Made by a program: the position numbers and the translations under genes. Of a stretch of DNA of 35,174 nt, positions 7,587 to 16,050 are shown in pieces (within the stretch, counting starts at the first letter, position 1; each line of letters begins with the position of its first letter). The stretch comes from Chloroflexota bacterium (GTDB lineage Bacteria > Chloroflexota > Dehalococcoidia > Lucifugimonadales > Lucifugimonadaceae). The stretch spans positions 1 to 35,174 of the forward strand of contig PBKW01000007.1 of assembly GCA_002721615.1 (NCBI GenBank). The letters run 5' to 3'. The notes beneath the pieces are model-generated. The model did no database searches. It was not told the DNA's origin and saw nothing but the letters and a program-made list of their open reading frames with translations.

Positions 7587-10500
7587 ATGGAAGAAAAAGT
7601 TTTTGGGTTGCCTGCTTCTATTCTTGCCAATTCAATGTTGGCCATATTGATTATAGTTTTCTTAATCATATTATTTGGAGCTTTTAGAAGATTTATTCTT
7701 GTAAAAATGGGAACTAGAAATATTCCTAGAAGAAAAGGACAGAGTATATTAATTATTATCGGTCTTATGCTTAGTTCAATAATTATTGCAACTTCTTTAG
7801 GAATTGGAGACACAATAAGATATTCCATTAGAACTGTAGTTTTTGATTCTCTTGGAACAGCAGATGAAGTAATTCAAGGTCCTGGTAAGCAACAAACAGG
7901 AGTAGAGTACTTCAATTATTCTGAATTTAAAAATGTTGAAAATCTTGTTTCAAACAATTCGAATATTGATGCGATAGTACCTTTTATTGAAGTTAAATTA
8001 CCTGCAGAAAATGATAAAGCTGGTTTTGCAGAAAGTAATGTTGAAGTAAGAGGATTAGACGGGGATTATTCAGATAGTTTTGGAATGATTAAGAACATTG
8101 AAGGTGAGGTTTTATCAATTAATTCTTTAAAGCCCAATCAAGTATATATTAACGAATTAACTAGTTCCGACTTGAAACTCAAAAAAGGTGATTCTATCGG
8201 AATATATCCTGATCTTGAAAAAGTAGAGTTTGAAGTATTAGATATTGTAAAGAATGGAGGACTTGCTGGTGCAAGTACTAATCCAAGTATTTTATTTGAA
8301 CTTGAAGATCTCCAAAAATTGCTTAAGAAAGAAAACAAGATTACAAATATTGCAATTTCTAATAAAGGAGATGAAGTTGATTCTCTAGAATTATCTGATG
8401 ATGTAACCAAATTCCTAAGATCTAATTTAACTAATAAAGAAGTAGCAAAAGACTTTTTTGATATTTTATCAAGCAATGAAATTCCTAGTTTAATTCGGGA
8501 AGAAGCGTTAAATATTGAAGAAAGAGATAAAGAAACTTTTGAAGAACTCAATAAAATCGCTAATTATCTTGATAGCAATAATTTTGATATTGATTTTATT
8601 ACTAGTATAGGTGATTACCAAATTCAATTGATTATCTTAGGGATCCTACAGAATGCTGGACTCCAAGAGGAAGCATTTAATCTGTTAGTGTTATCTGGTG
8701 ATCTAACTACACTTAGGGTCGAAGAATCTAAAAATCAAGGTGTTAAATTAGCAGAAAATGTTGCTTCAGGGGTTACTAACATCTTTTCTATTTTTGGCTC
8801 TTTTTCAATTATGGTTGGAATGCTACTTATTTTTCTAGTATTTGTTTTATTAGCTGCTGCAAGATCTACTGAACTTGGTATGGCTAGAGCTGTTGGTTTA
8901 AAAAGAAGAGATTTAATTCAATTGTTTACATATGAGGGCACAGTCTATTCTTTCTTAGCTGCTATGGTAGGAACTGCTATAGGTATAGGTTTAAGCTTTG
9001 GATTGGTATATATACTTCAGGATTTAGTGGATACAGGAAACTTTAGCATAACACCTTATTACTCATTAACATCCACTATTATAGCCTTTTCTAGTGGGTT
9101 AATTTTGACATTTATTACTGTTTTTATTTCTGCTTACAGAGCAAGTAATCTAAATATAGTAGTTGCAATAAGAGGACTCAAAGAAGAGTTTGTTAAGAAA
9201 GCTCCTGAGACATTAAAAATTAAATTATTCAATTTCTTTTGGGATTTAATTTTTCCTGTAAAGCAATTAATCAGAATATTTACAGGAAATGGTGGAAGGG
9301 TCAAGAATTTTTTGTTATTAATAGTTTTTCCTATTTCTTGGCCTATAAACATTCTTATGTCATTGTTTAAATTATCTGGAAAGCACTCTTATGCCTTATT
9401 AGGAGTATTTTCCATATTACTAGTATTCTTAGGTTTTCAGACTGAGACATTTGCTAACTTTGCTTTAGGGTTAACAGGAGGAGCGTTAACACTAGGACTA
9501 TTTATAAGATATTTAACTACAATATTTATAAAAGATTCAGAGACAGTTAATCAGATTGCTGGTACTTTTGAAGGCGGATTAGTTCTCCTAATTAATAATC
9601 TGCCATTTGATACCTTTGACTCAATAACTGGAGAATGGACTCAACCTGGCCCTTGGTTTTGGCCATTAGGAGGAGGAATAAATACTGCTGCTGCAGTTTG
9701 GTTGGTAATGAGTAACACAAAACTCTTAATTGGGATACTTAATTTAATATTATCTAGATTCTCAGGTCTTAAGGCAGTAACAAAAACAGCAATCAGTTAT
9801 CCCATGGCATCAAAGTTTAGAACTGGTCTCACAGTGGCTATGTTCTCGCTAATTATATATACATTAATGATTTTTTCTGTGCTTAATGGTGTTCAAGATA
9901 TATCTACTGATCAACCAGAGAGAATAACTGGAGGTTATGATATTAAAGGTACAATCAGCCCTGAAAAACCCATTAAGGGTGATATAAAAGATGCCTTGAA
10001 TATGAATGATTTTTCAGTCGTAGCAGGTTCTTCAACTTTACGTGTTGAAGTTAAAGAAATCGATGGTGAAAATAAGACATTTAAGAGTTCAAGATTAATT
10101 TCTTTAGAGGAACAATTTATAAATTCTAATCAATGGAGATTATCTTACTTTGATCCAAAATATGGATCTAATGATAAAGAAATTTGGCAATCTTTAATTG
10201 ATGACTCTAATTTAGTTTTGGCTAGTGGTTCAATTATTCCTTCAGGAGATCCATTCGGTCCTCCAGATAGAAGTTTCAAAACATCTTTAATTAAATCAGG
10301 TGACTCTAAAGAGATAGAATCAATAAAAATCGAAATGAAGAAAAGAAGAGGTTCTGAAGCTGGTTCTGGACTTATAGTAATAGGAATTATTGAAAACCTT
10401 GCAGGAGGAACAGGTTTTGGTGGTGGTGGTGCTACTTTTTATGCTTCAGAATCATTAGTTCCGGAATTAGCAGGTGAGAAAATTCCTATGGATACTTATT

Positions 10501-11030
10501 ACTTCACATTAAAAAATGATAATAATGCCTCTGATTATTCTCAAAAGCTAGAGAAAATCTTTTTAGCAAATGGAATGAATGCTGAGAGTTTATTAGATAA
10601 TATTAAAGAACAGAGAGAAACTTCTAATGCATTTAATAAACTTTTTCAAGGATTTAGTGGTCTTGGTTTAGTAGTTGGAATAGCTGCTATTGGAGTATTG
10701 TCAGTAAGAGCAGTAGTGGAAAGAAGGCAATCAGTCGGAGTGCTTAGAGCAATTGGTTTTAGGGCCAGTATGATAAGAACTCAATTCCTTATAGAATCAT
10801 CTTTTATTACACTCATTGGTATAGTTATAGGAATATTATTAGGAGTTATGCAATCTTATCTAATTTTTCAAGAGATTTCGAAAGAACTTGAAGGCGCTCA
10901 ATTTACTGTTCCAATTGGAGAAGTTGGAATATTGATATTAATAACTGTTATTGCATCAATTTTAGCAAGTGTCATTCCTGCAAATGAAGCTAGTAAGATT
11001 TATCCTGCAGAAGCATTGAGGTATGAATGA
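7587..11030 (+). CDS. Large ABC permease with two FtsX domains
   Basis: This 1147-aa membrane protein is the permease partner of the preceding ATPase. TM helices lie near residues 12-33 and 52-72 (SILIIIGLMLSSIIIATSLG). A periplasmic-type domain runs to about 395. A first FtsX core follows at about 398-530, with AARSTELGMARAVGLKRRDL. Extra TM helices lie at about 570-650, and a second MacB-like start near 736 (YPMASKFRTGLTVAMFSLII). A second extracytoplasmic domain follows, then a second FtsX core at about 1014-1145 (VVERRQSVGVLRAIGFRASM). It is in effect two FtsX permeases fused in one chain, so one copy could pair with an ATPase dimer. Such systems move lipoproteins, lipids or peptides, or transmit force rather than transport. 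The substrate here is unknown. Confidence 0.92.
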   Translation: MEEKVFGLPASILANSMLAILIIVFLIILFGAFRRFILVKMGTRNIPRRKGQSILIIIGLMLSSIIIATSLGIGDTIRYSIRTVVFDSLGTADEVIQGPGKQQTGVEYFNYSEFKNVENLVSNNSNIDAIVPFIEVKLPAENDKAGFAESNVEVRGLDGDYSDSFGMIKNIEGEVLSINSLKPNQVYINELTSSDLKLKKGDSIGIYPDLEKVEFEVLDIVKNGGLAGASTNPSILFELEDLQKLLKKENKITNIAISNKGDEVDSLELSDDVTKFLRSNLTNKEVAKDFFDILSSNEIPSLIREEALNIEERDKETFEELNKIANYLDSNNFDIDFITSIGDYQIQLIILGILQNAGLQEEAFNLLVLSGDLTTLRVEESKNQGVKLAENVASGVTNIFSIFGSFSIMVGMLLIFLVFVLLAAARSTELGMARAVGLKRRDLIQLFTYEGTVYSFLAAMVGTAIGIGLSFGLVYILQDLVDTGNFSITPYYSLTSTIIAFSSGLILTFITVFISAYRASNLNIVVAIRGLKEEFVKKAPETLKIKLFNFFWDLIFPVKQLIRIFTGNGGRVKNFLLLIVFPISWPINILMSLFKLSGKHSYALLGVFSILLVFLGFQTETFANFALGLTGGALTLGLFIRYLTTIFIKDSETVNQIAGTFEGGLVLLINNLPFDTFDSITGEWTQPGPWFWPLGGGINTAAAVWLVMSNTKLLIGILNLILSRFSGLKAVTKTAISYPMASKFRTGLTVAMFSLIIYTLMIFSVLNGVQDISTDQPERITGGYDIKGTISPEKPIKGDIKDALNMNDFSVVAGSSTLRVEVKEIDGENKTFKSSRLISLEEQFINSNQWRLSYFDPKYGSNDKEIWQSLIDDSNLVLASGSIIPSGDPFGPPDRSFKTSLIKSGDSKEIESIKIEMKKRRGSEAGSGLIVIGIIENLAGGTGFGGGGATFYASESLVPELAGEKIPMDTYYFTLKNDNNASDYSQKLEKIFLANGMNAESLLDNIKEQRETSNAFNKLFQGFSGLGLVVGIAAIGVLSVRAVVERRQSVGVLRAIGFRASMIRTQFLIESSFITLIGIVIGILLGVMQSYLIFQEISKELEGAQFTVPIGEVGILILITVIASILASVIPANEASKIYPAEALRYE

Positions 11031-11407
11031 GTGATAAGAGGAAAATTTCTTTCATTTCAGGCGCAATAAAAATTGACGGGATACTTAATGAAACAGAAAC
11101 TGCAAAAAAGATATGGTCATCTTTACCGCTTGATTCTTCTGTAAACACTTGGGGAGATGAAATATATTTTTCTGTTCAGGTAGATAATGAATTAGAAAAT
11201 TCTCAAGAAGTTGTTGATCTAGGCGACATTGGATTTTGGCCTCCAGGAAATGCGATATGTTTGTTTTTTGGTCCTACTCCAATTAGTTCTGAAGGAGAAA
11301 TAAGACCCGCTAGTTCTGTTAATATAGTAGGCAAACTTATTGGAAACTTAGAAGAATTGAAACTGATAAAATCTGCTTCAAAGATTTCTGTAGTTAAATC
11401 TGATTAA
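11027..11407 (+). CDS. TM1367-like cyclophilin-fold protein
   Basis: This 126-aa protein resembles the cyclophilin-like domain family of Thermotoga TM1367 (formerly DUF369). The typical features are an N-terminal beta strand pair with GILNETETAKKIWSSLPL, a middle TWGDEIYFSV, and GDIGFWPPGNAICLFFGPTP, where the WPPG...LFFGPTP stretch is diagnostic. Members have a cyclophilin fold but I know of no proven prolyl isomerase activity. The ATG overlaps the permease stop (ATGA), so it is translated with the ABC system. There is no signal peptide, so it acts in the cytoplasm. Confidence 0.8.
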   Translation: MSDKRKISFISGAIKIDGILNETETAKKIWSSLPLDSSVNTWGDEIYFSVQVDNELENSQEVVDLGDIGFWPPGNAICLFFGPTPISSEGEIRPASSVNIVGKLIGNLEELKLIKSASKISVVKSD

Positions 11408-11409
11408 CA

Positions 11410-12081
11410 ATGATGGATAATTTTAGTAATTTTTTGCGTCAGGAAAATTCAGTTTTATGGAATCTAGCAAATTCTGAACATCCATTTGTTAAAGGATTGG
11501 GTGATGGTTCTCTGTCATTAGATAAATTTCAATATTATTTAAAACAAGATTACATTTTTTTATTTGACTATTGTAAAGTGCTAGCAATAGCTGCTTCAAA
11601 ATCTGATAGTGAGAGTATGATGAGCAAATGGGTAACATTATTAGATGAAACTCTAAATTCTGAGATGGATTTGCATAGAAATTTTTGTAAAGATTTTGGA
11701 ATTTCTGAAGAAGAATTAGAGAATACAAATGCTGTTTCTTCTACTAGAGATTATACAAATTTTCTTTTGAAGAATGCTGAGAATAACTCCATTGAGTCTA
11801 TAGCTATTTCGTTATTACCATGTCAATGGGGTTATAGTGAGATTGGGAAGGAATTATTTAAAAAATCATCTTTAAATCCAGATACTTTTCATTATAAATG
11901 GATTGAATCTTATAACTCTCAAGAGTATCAAGAAGTTACTGATTGGTTAATAACATTTGTAAATTCAATTGGAAAAAATATTGATAAGGATAATGTTGAA
12001 ATTTTATCTGAACTTTTTAAACGTGGAATTGAATTCGAAATTGATTTTTGGGAATCTGCCTGGTTGTTAAAGAAAAATTAA
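11410..12081 (+). CDS. tenA: TenA-family protein (thiaminase II-like)
   Basis: TenA proteins hydrolyse aminopyrimidine breakdown products of thiamin so they can be salvaged. The 223-aa all-helical protein keeps the likely active-site positions: Asp47 in LKQDYIFLFDY, Tyr115 in STRDYTNFL, Cys138 in LLPCQWGYSEIG and Glu215 in FEIDFWESAW. The Cys places it in the classical TenA_C group. It starts two bases after the previous gene, at ATG 11410 or 11413. No TPP riboswitch can fit in that gap. Other thiamin genes are not in the window. Its place after an ABC permease might hint at a pyrimidine or vitamin substrate, but this is speculation. Confidence 0.88.
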   Translation: MMDNFSNFLRQENSVLWNLANSEHPFVKGLGDGSLSLDKFQYYLKQDYIFLFDYCKVLAIAASKSDSESMMSKWVTLLDETLNSEMDLHRNFCKDFGISEEELENTNAVSSTRDYTNFLLKNAENNSIESIAISLLPCQWGYSEIGKELFKKSSLNPDTFHYKWIESYNSQEYQEVTDWLITFVNSIGKNIDKDNVEILSELFKRGIEFEIDFWESAWLLKKN

Positions 12082-12863
12082 ATCTTCTTTTTAATTATCA
12101 TTACAGCACAAGGCCATTCAAATTCAAAATCCTGATTACCCCTTTCTTTTATTTTGAAATATTTTCTTGTTTTATTATCAGAATTAATCCATATTTTTCT
12201 TAATTCTTTTTGAATAGCTGGAGGAGTGCCAGATATAGTCATCCAATCATCTAAAGTCAATTTAACTGAAGTTAGAATAATTTTAGTCGCTTCAAACTTT
12301 AGGTTGTTAAAAAATTCTTTCCAGGATTCGATAGAGTAATTTGATTGATGGCTAGGGTCTCTCATTATTTCAACTTTTTGATGCCACGATGATAAATCTT
12401 CGTCTTCTGACGTGATTGTATCTGAAATTATCAATGTGCCATTATCCTTTAAAGTTCTATGCATTTCCATTAAAGATTTTTCAAAGTTTCCAAAATGATG
12501 AGTTCCTGTTCTACAGGTAATTAAATCGAAATAATTGTTTTTGTAAGGAAGGTTATCAGCAGAAGCTATTACAAATTGAATATTAGTAATTCTTTTTTCT
12601 TTAGCTAAATTTTTAGCTTGATTAATCATTTCTTTAGCTATATCTAGAGCTAATACTTTTTTTGAAACTTTTGACGATTCAAAAGCAGTAAATCCTGTTC
12701 CAGTAGCTATATCTAGAGATAGATCAAAACTTTTTTTTTCAAGATAGTCAGAAATAAGTTCTAAATTTTGTCCTGAAGAATGGACTTTACTATTAGCATA
12801 GAATTCAGCTTGTGCATTAAATTGATCTTTAGGGTCTTTACTCATAATTCTATAATATAGCAA
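12078..12863 (-). CDS. Class I SAM-dependent methyltransferase (UbiE-like)
   Basis: The protein has the class I methyltransferase fold. Motif I is LSLDIATGTGFTAF, the acidic residue after strand 2 is in VLALDIAKEMI, motif II is ASADNLPYKNNYFDLITCRT, and DNGTLIISDTI follows. It is closest to the UbiE/Coq5 style of small-molecule methyltransferases, but the substrate is not predictable. The frame starts at ATG 12863 (261 aa). The second ATG at 12845 (MSKDPKDQFNAQAEFYAN) is a more natural start for the family, and neither has a good Shine-Dalgarno. Its stop shares the palindrome TTAA with the tenA stop. Confidence 0.85.
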   Translation of the reverse strand: MLYYRIMSKDPKDQFNAQAEFYANSKVHSSGQNLELISDYLEKKSFDLSLDIATGTGFTAFESSKVSKKVLALDIAKEMINQAKNLAKEKRITNIQFVIASADNLPYKNNYFDLITCRTGTHHFGNFEKSLMEMHRTLKDNGTLIISDTITSEDEDLSSWHQKVEIMRDPSHQSNYSIESWKEFFNNLKFEATKIILTSVKLTLDDWMTISGTPPAIQKELRKIWINSDNKTRKYFKIKERGNQDFEFEWPCAVMIIKKKI

Positions 12864-12924
12864 GATACATTTGATTTAAAGATTGTATTGATTGTAATTT
12901 TACTAATTGAAAATGGAGAGATTT

Positions 12925-13299
12925 ATGGAAAAAATTATTTTGGTGTTTGCTTTTGGAGGTATAGGTTCTTTAATGAGATTTGGTGTTTCTAGTTTTACAA
13001 AAACTATTGCAGGAACCACTTTTCCGATTGGAACTTTAATAGTTAATTGTTTAGGTTCATTTATATTTGGTTTAATTTGGTCTATTGGATCTGAAAAGGC
13101 AGCATTAAGTCCACAGTTAAGTAGTGTTATTTTAATTGGTTTTGCAGGAGCATTAACTACTTTTTCTACTTTTTCTTTTGATACAGTTCAATTATTTAAA
13201 AATCAGCATATAGGATTAGCTATTGCTAATGTTTTGTTGAATAATTTTTTGTGCTTAGGTTTTCTTCTTGCTGGAACTATTGTAGTAAAAAATGCTTAA
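12925..13299 (+). CDS. crcB: Fluoride channel Fluc/CrcB
   Basis: Fluc proteins are small dual-topology fluoride channels that keep cytoplasmic fluoride low. The protein shows GGIGSLMRFG, GTLIVNCLGSFIFG and GFAGALTTFSTFSFD, the three family signatures, within four hydrophobic helices. I chose ATG 12925 (MEKIILVFAFGG, 124 aa) because GGAGAG sits four bases ahead of it; TTG 12907 would add six residues. Only one crcB gene is here, so it would form a homodimer unless a second copy exists elsewhere. The 61-base gap before it shows no fluoride riboswitch. Confidence 0.93.
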   Translation: MEKIILVFAFGGIGSLMRFGVSSFTKTIAGTTFPIGTLIVNCLGSFIFGLIWSIGSEKAALSPQLSSVILIGFAGALTTFSTFSFDTVQLFKNQHIGLAIANVLLNNFLCLGFLLAGTIVVKNA

Positions 13300-13355
13300 A
13301 AAATATTTTTTAAACTAAATTCAAAAATAATCAAAAACATAATTATATAGAGAAA

Positions 13356-13430
13356 TGGCTCCCGAGGTAGGAATCGAACCTACGACCAATCGGTTAACAG
13401 CCGATCGCTCTACCGCTGAGCTACTCGGGA
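13356..13430 (-). tRNA. trnN: tRNA-Asn (GTT anticodon)
   Basis: Read on the minus strand, the acceptor TCCCGAG pairs with CTCGGGA, followed by discriminator G and an encoded CCA. The D arm is GCTCAGCGGTAGAGC, the anticodon loop has CTGTTAACC with GTT at 34-36, and the T arm has GGTTCGATTCC. All four arms fold normally. The encoded CCA is at 13356-13358. Confidence 0.97.
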
Positions 13431-13454
13431 TATATACTAAAATACTAAAAAACT

Positions 13455-13482
13455 ATTATAAAGATCTTCTTCAAAGTTGGAA
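13455..13482 (-). promoter_or_regulatory. Possible promoter of tRNA-Asn
   Basis: On the minus strand, TTCCAA (13477-13482) and TATAAT (13455-13460) are separated by 16 bases and end about 24 bases before the tRNA 5' end. The -10 is perfect and the -35 is weak. The region is AT-rich, so this is a moderate call. Confidence 0.35.
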
Positions 13483-13529
13483 ATAATATATTATACTAAT
13501 TTGTAATAGATACCTATTAAACAGAGAAA

Positions 13530-14894
13530 ATGAATAATATAGAAAATCTTAAAAGTATTGCATCTGAACATTTATTTATGCATGGTGTGCAGATAAATGA
13601 TTGGAAAAATGAAGGTCCTATGATTTTTGTTGAAGGTGAAGGTAGTTGGGTTACAGATATAGAGGGTAAAAAATATTTGGATATGATGGGAGGTCTATGG
13701 TTCAAATCTGCAGGATATGGAAGGAAAAAAATTGCTGATGCTGTATATAAGCAGATGACAGAAATTTCTTCTCCACCAGCAAATTCTACAACTGCATCCA
13801 CAATATTATTGTCAGGAAAAATTGCAGAGATTTACACAGATAATAATTGTAGAACTTTTTTTGTTTCAGGTGGATCAGAAGCTGTAGAAACTGCGGTGAA
13901 AATGGCAAAAAAATATCAAATAAATTCTGGAAAATCTAGAGCATATAAAATTATTTCTAGGAGAAATTCATATCATGGTTCTACAGCAATGGCAGTTAGT
14001 CTGGGTAGAACTTTTACTGCGGATCCTATGGGCCCTGAGATGATAGGAAATATTCATGTGGCTAATTACAATGCTTATAGACCACCAATACCTGGTAATC
14101 CTACACCTGAAGAAATATCTGAATGGTTGATATATGAGTTAGAACATGTGATTGTTCAAAATGATCCCGATACTATAGCTGCTATAATTGCTGAACCAGT
14201 TTCAGCTGCTAATGGTATTCATGTTCCTCCTAGAAGTTATTGGGAAGGTTTAAGGCGCATTTCTGATAAATATCAAATTGTATTAATTTCTGATGAAGTT
14301 ATTAATGGTTTTGGTAGATTAGGAGAATGGTTTGGTTCTCAATGTTTTGGAATTCAACCAGATATCACTACTGTAGCAAAAGGAATTACTAGTGGATATG
14401 CTCCTCTTGGAGCAGCAATAGCAACAAAAAAAATTGCTGATTCATTTTTAGGTGGTCAGAAAGAGATGTTTTATCATTTAATCACTTTTGGAGGACATCC
14501 AATCTCTACTGCAGCTGCCAATGCAAATTTAGAAATTTTTTCAGAGGAAAATTTGATTGAAAACTCTAAAATTATGGGAAATTATTTATATGAAAGACTT
14601 CAATCCTTATATGAATATCCTATAGTAGGTGATGTCAGAGGAGGGTTAGGATTATTGGCAGCAGTTGAGATAGTAAAAGATAAAAAAACAAAAGAAAAAT
14701 TCTCTCCTGAAATGAATTTGATTCAAAAGATGACAAGGAATCTATTAAAAAATGGGATAATTAGTTTTAGAGCTGGAGACGTTATTTCAATTTGCCCCCC
14801 TTTATCTATAAATAAATCTGAAATAGATTTTATGGTTCAAGGTATAGAATCTTCTATAAAATCAATTTTACAAGACAAGAAAATTAAGCATTAA
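13530..14894 (+). CDS. Class III PLP-dependent aminotransferase
   Basis: The protein transfers amino groups from omega-amino acids or amines with pyridoxal phosphate. It has GGSEAVETAVKMAKKY, the phosphate-binding region SRRNSYHGSTAMAVSLG, the cofactor Asp in LISDEVINGFGRLGEWF, and the Schiff-base lysine at about residue 284 in TVAKGITSGYAPLGAA. At 454 aa it is a standard length. Its style (LWFKSAGYGRKKIADAVYKQ) is close to beta-alanine/taurine:pyruvate and related omega-aminotransferases; exact specificity is not readable. It starts 99 bases after tRNA-Asn and precedes two oligopeptide-type ATPases, which appear to have their own promoter. Confidence 0.9.
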   Translation: MNNIENLKSIASEHLFMHGVQINDWKNEGPMIFVEGEGSWVTDIEGKKYLDMMGGLWFKSAGYGRKKIADAVYKQMTEISSPPANSTTASTILLSGKIAEIYTDNNCRTFFVSGGSEAVETAVKMAKKYQINSGKSRAYKIISRRNSYHGSTAMAVSLGRTFTADPMGPEMIGNIHVANYNAYRPPIPGNPTPEEISEWLIYELEHVIVQNDPDTIAAIIAEPVSAANGIHVPPRSYWEGLRRISDKYQIVLISDEVINGFGRLGEWFGSQCFGIQPDITTVAKGITSGYAPLGAAIATKKIADSFLGGQKEMFYHLITFGGHPISTAAANANLEIFSEENLIENSKIMGNYLYERLQSLYEYPIVGDVRGGLGLLAAVEIVKDKKTKEKFSPEMNLIQKMTRNLLKNGIISFRAGDVISICPPLSINKSEIDFMVQGIESSIKSILQDKKIKH

Positions 14895-14919
14895 TATTTG
14901 TTTTTTCTTGTGATATAAT
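14891..14919 (+). promoter_or_regulatory. Likely sigma70-type promoter for the OppD/OppF pair
   Basis: TTAATA (14891-14896), a 17-base spacer and TATAAT (14914-14919) form a promoter, with TGA just before the -10 giving the extended form TGATATAAT. It lies between the aminotransferase stop and the ATG at 14962, leaving a leader of about 35 bases. It suggests the ATPase genes can be transcribed separately from the aminotransferase. Confidence 0.55.
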
Positions 14920-14961
14920 CTTGAAATTAACTTATGAAATTTATTTCTTAATTAGGCTAAA

Positions 14962-16035
14962 ATGTCAACAAAAAAGAAAATTTCAACAAAACAATTTAAA
15001 GATGGATTTGGACCTTCTACTGTAAAAGAAGATATTATTCTTTCTGTTAAAAATTTAAAAACAAATTTCACTACAAAATGGGGTACAGTCAAGGCTGTAG
15101 ATGGCGTAGATTTTGATTTAAGAAAAGGAGAGACTCTAGGTATTGTCGGTGAATCTGGGTCTGGTAAGTCTGTAACATCTCTATCTATAATGAGATTAGT
15201 TCCCGATCCTCCTGGAACTATTGAAGATGGAGAAATTATTCTTAACGGAAGAGATATTTTGAAATTAAGTGAAAAAGAAATGACAGAAGTAAGAGGTGGA
15301 GAAGTTTCATTAATATTACAAGACCCAATGACTGCGTTGAACCCAGTTTTTAATGTTTCCAATCAAGTTGGAGAAGCTATTTCAATACATCAAGGTCTTA
15401 AGGGAGCTACATTATGGGAGAAAGTTGTAGAATCATTGAAATCTGTAAGAATTCCTGCGGCAGAAGTAAGAGCTAAAGATTTTCCTCATCAACTTTCTGG
15501 AGGAATGAGGCAAAGAGTTGTAGGTGCAATTGGTATTTCTTCAGCCCCTAGTGTTTTAATTGCTGATGAACCTACTACATCTTTGGATGTAACGATTCAA
15601 GCAGCATATTTAAGGCTATTAAAACAAATCCAGGCTGAATCTGACATTGGTATAATATTTATTACCCATGATTTTGGGATAGTTGCTAAGATGTGTGACA
15701 GAGTAGCAGTAATGTATGCGGGAAGAATAGTAGAATCAGCTGATGTCAGAACAATATTTAACAATCCCCTACATGAATATACAAAAGCTCTTATATCTTC
15801 TGTGCCTAAATTAGAAGAGAAAACTGGTAGATTAGCCCAAATTGAAGGACAACCTCCAATGTTATGGGATCTCTCAGAAGGGGATGCTTTTGCTCCCAGA
15901 TCTAAATTAAAATTTAAACCTGAAGACGCAAAGATTCGACCAAAACTAGTAGAAGTTTCACCAGATCATTGGGTTCAATTATCCAAAGCTTCTGTGGAAG
16001 ATTTTGAAAAATACTCACATTTGGTAGATTATTAA
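14962..16035 (+). CDS. Oligopeptide/dipeptide-type ABC ATPase, OppD/DppD group
   Basis: The 357-aa protein is one of the two ATPases of a peptide or nickel-type importer. It has Walker [17 protein letters not shown]-loop [15 protein letters not shown], signature [14 protein letters not shown], Walker [15 protein letters not shown] and H-loop FITHDFGIV. The C-terminal extension is the oligo_HPY type ([12 protein letters not shown]). The usual cysteine motif of that tail (GCPFAPRC and later Cys) is replaced by GDAFAPRS, with no cysteine in the rest. An OppF-type partner follows 15 bases later. No permease or binding protein gene is nearby, so the membrane parts must be encoded elsewhere. Confidence 0.92.
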   Translation: MSTKKKISTKQFKDGFGPSTVKEDIILSVKNLKTNFTTKWGTVKAVDGVDFDLRKGETLGIVGESGSGKSVTSLSIMRLVPDPPGTIEDGEIILNGRDILKLSEKEMTEVRGGEVSLILQDPMTALNPVFNVSNQVGEAISIHQGLKGATLWEKVVESLKSVRIPAAEVRAKDFPHQLSGGMRQRVVGAIGISSAPSVLIADEPTTSLDVTIQAAYLRLLKQIQAESDIGIIFITHDFGIVAKMCDRVAVMYAGRIVESADVRTIFNNPLHEYTKALISSVPKLEEKTGRLAQIEGQPPMLWDLSEGDAFAPRSKLKFKPEDAKIRPKLVEVSPDHWVQLSKASVEDFEKYSHLVDY

Positions 16036-16050
16036 TTTTAGGAGGTTTTT

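Noticed and set aside
8138-8551. 137-aa minus-strand frame with Ser/Leu-rich sequence
   Set aside because: It is antisense to the FtsX permease gene, which is clearly coding; low-complexity Ser/Leu is typical of a shadow frame.
12864-12924. Fluoride riboswitch ahead of crcB
   Set aside because: The 61-base gap is A/T-rich and lacks the conserved core of that riboswitch.
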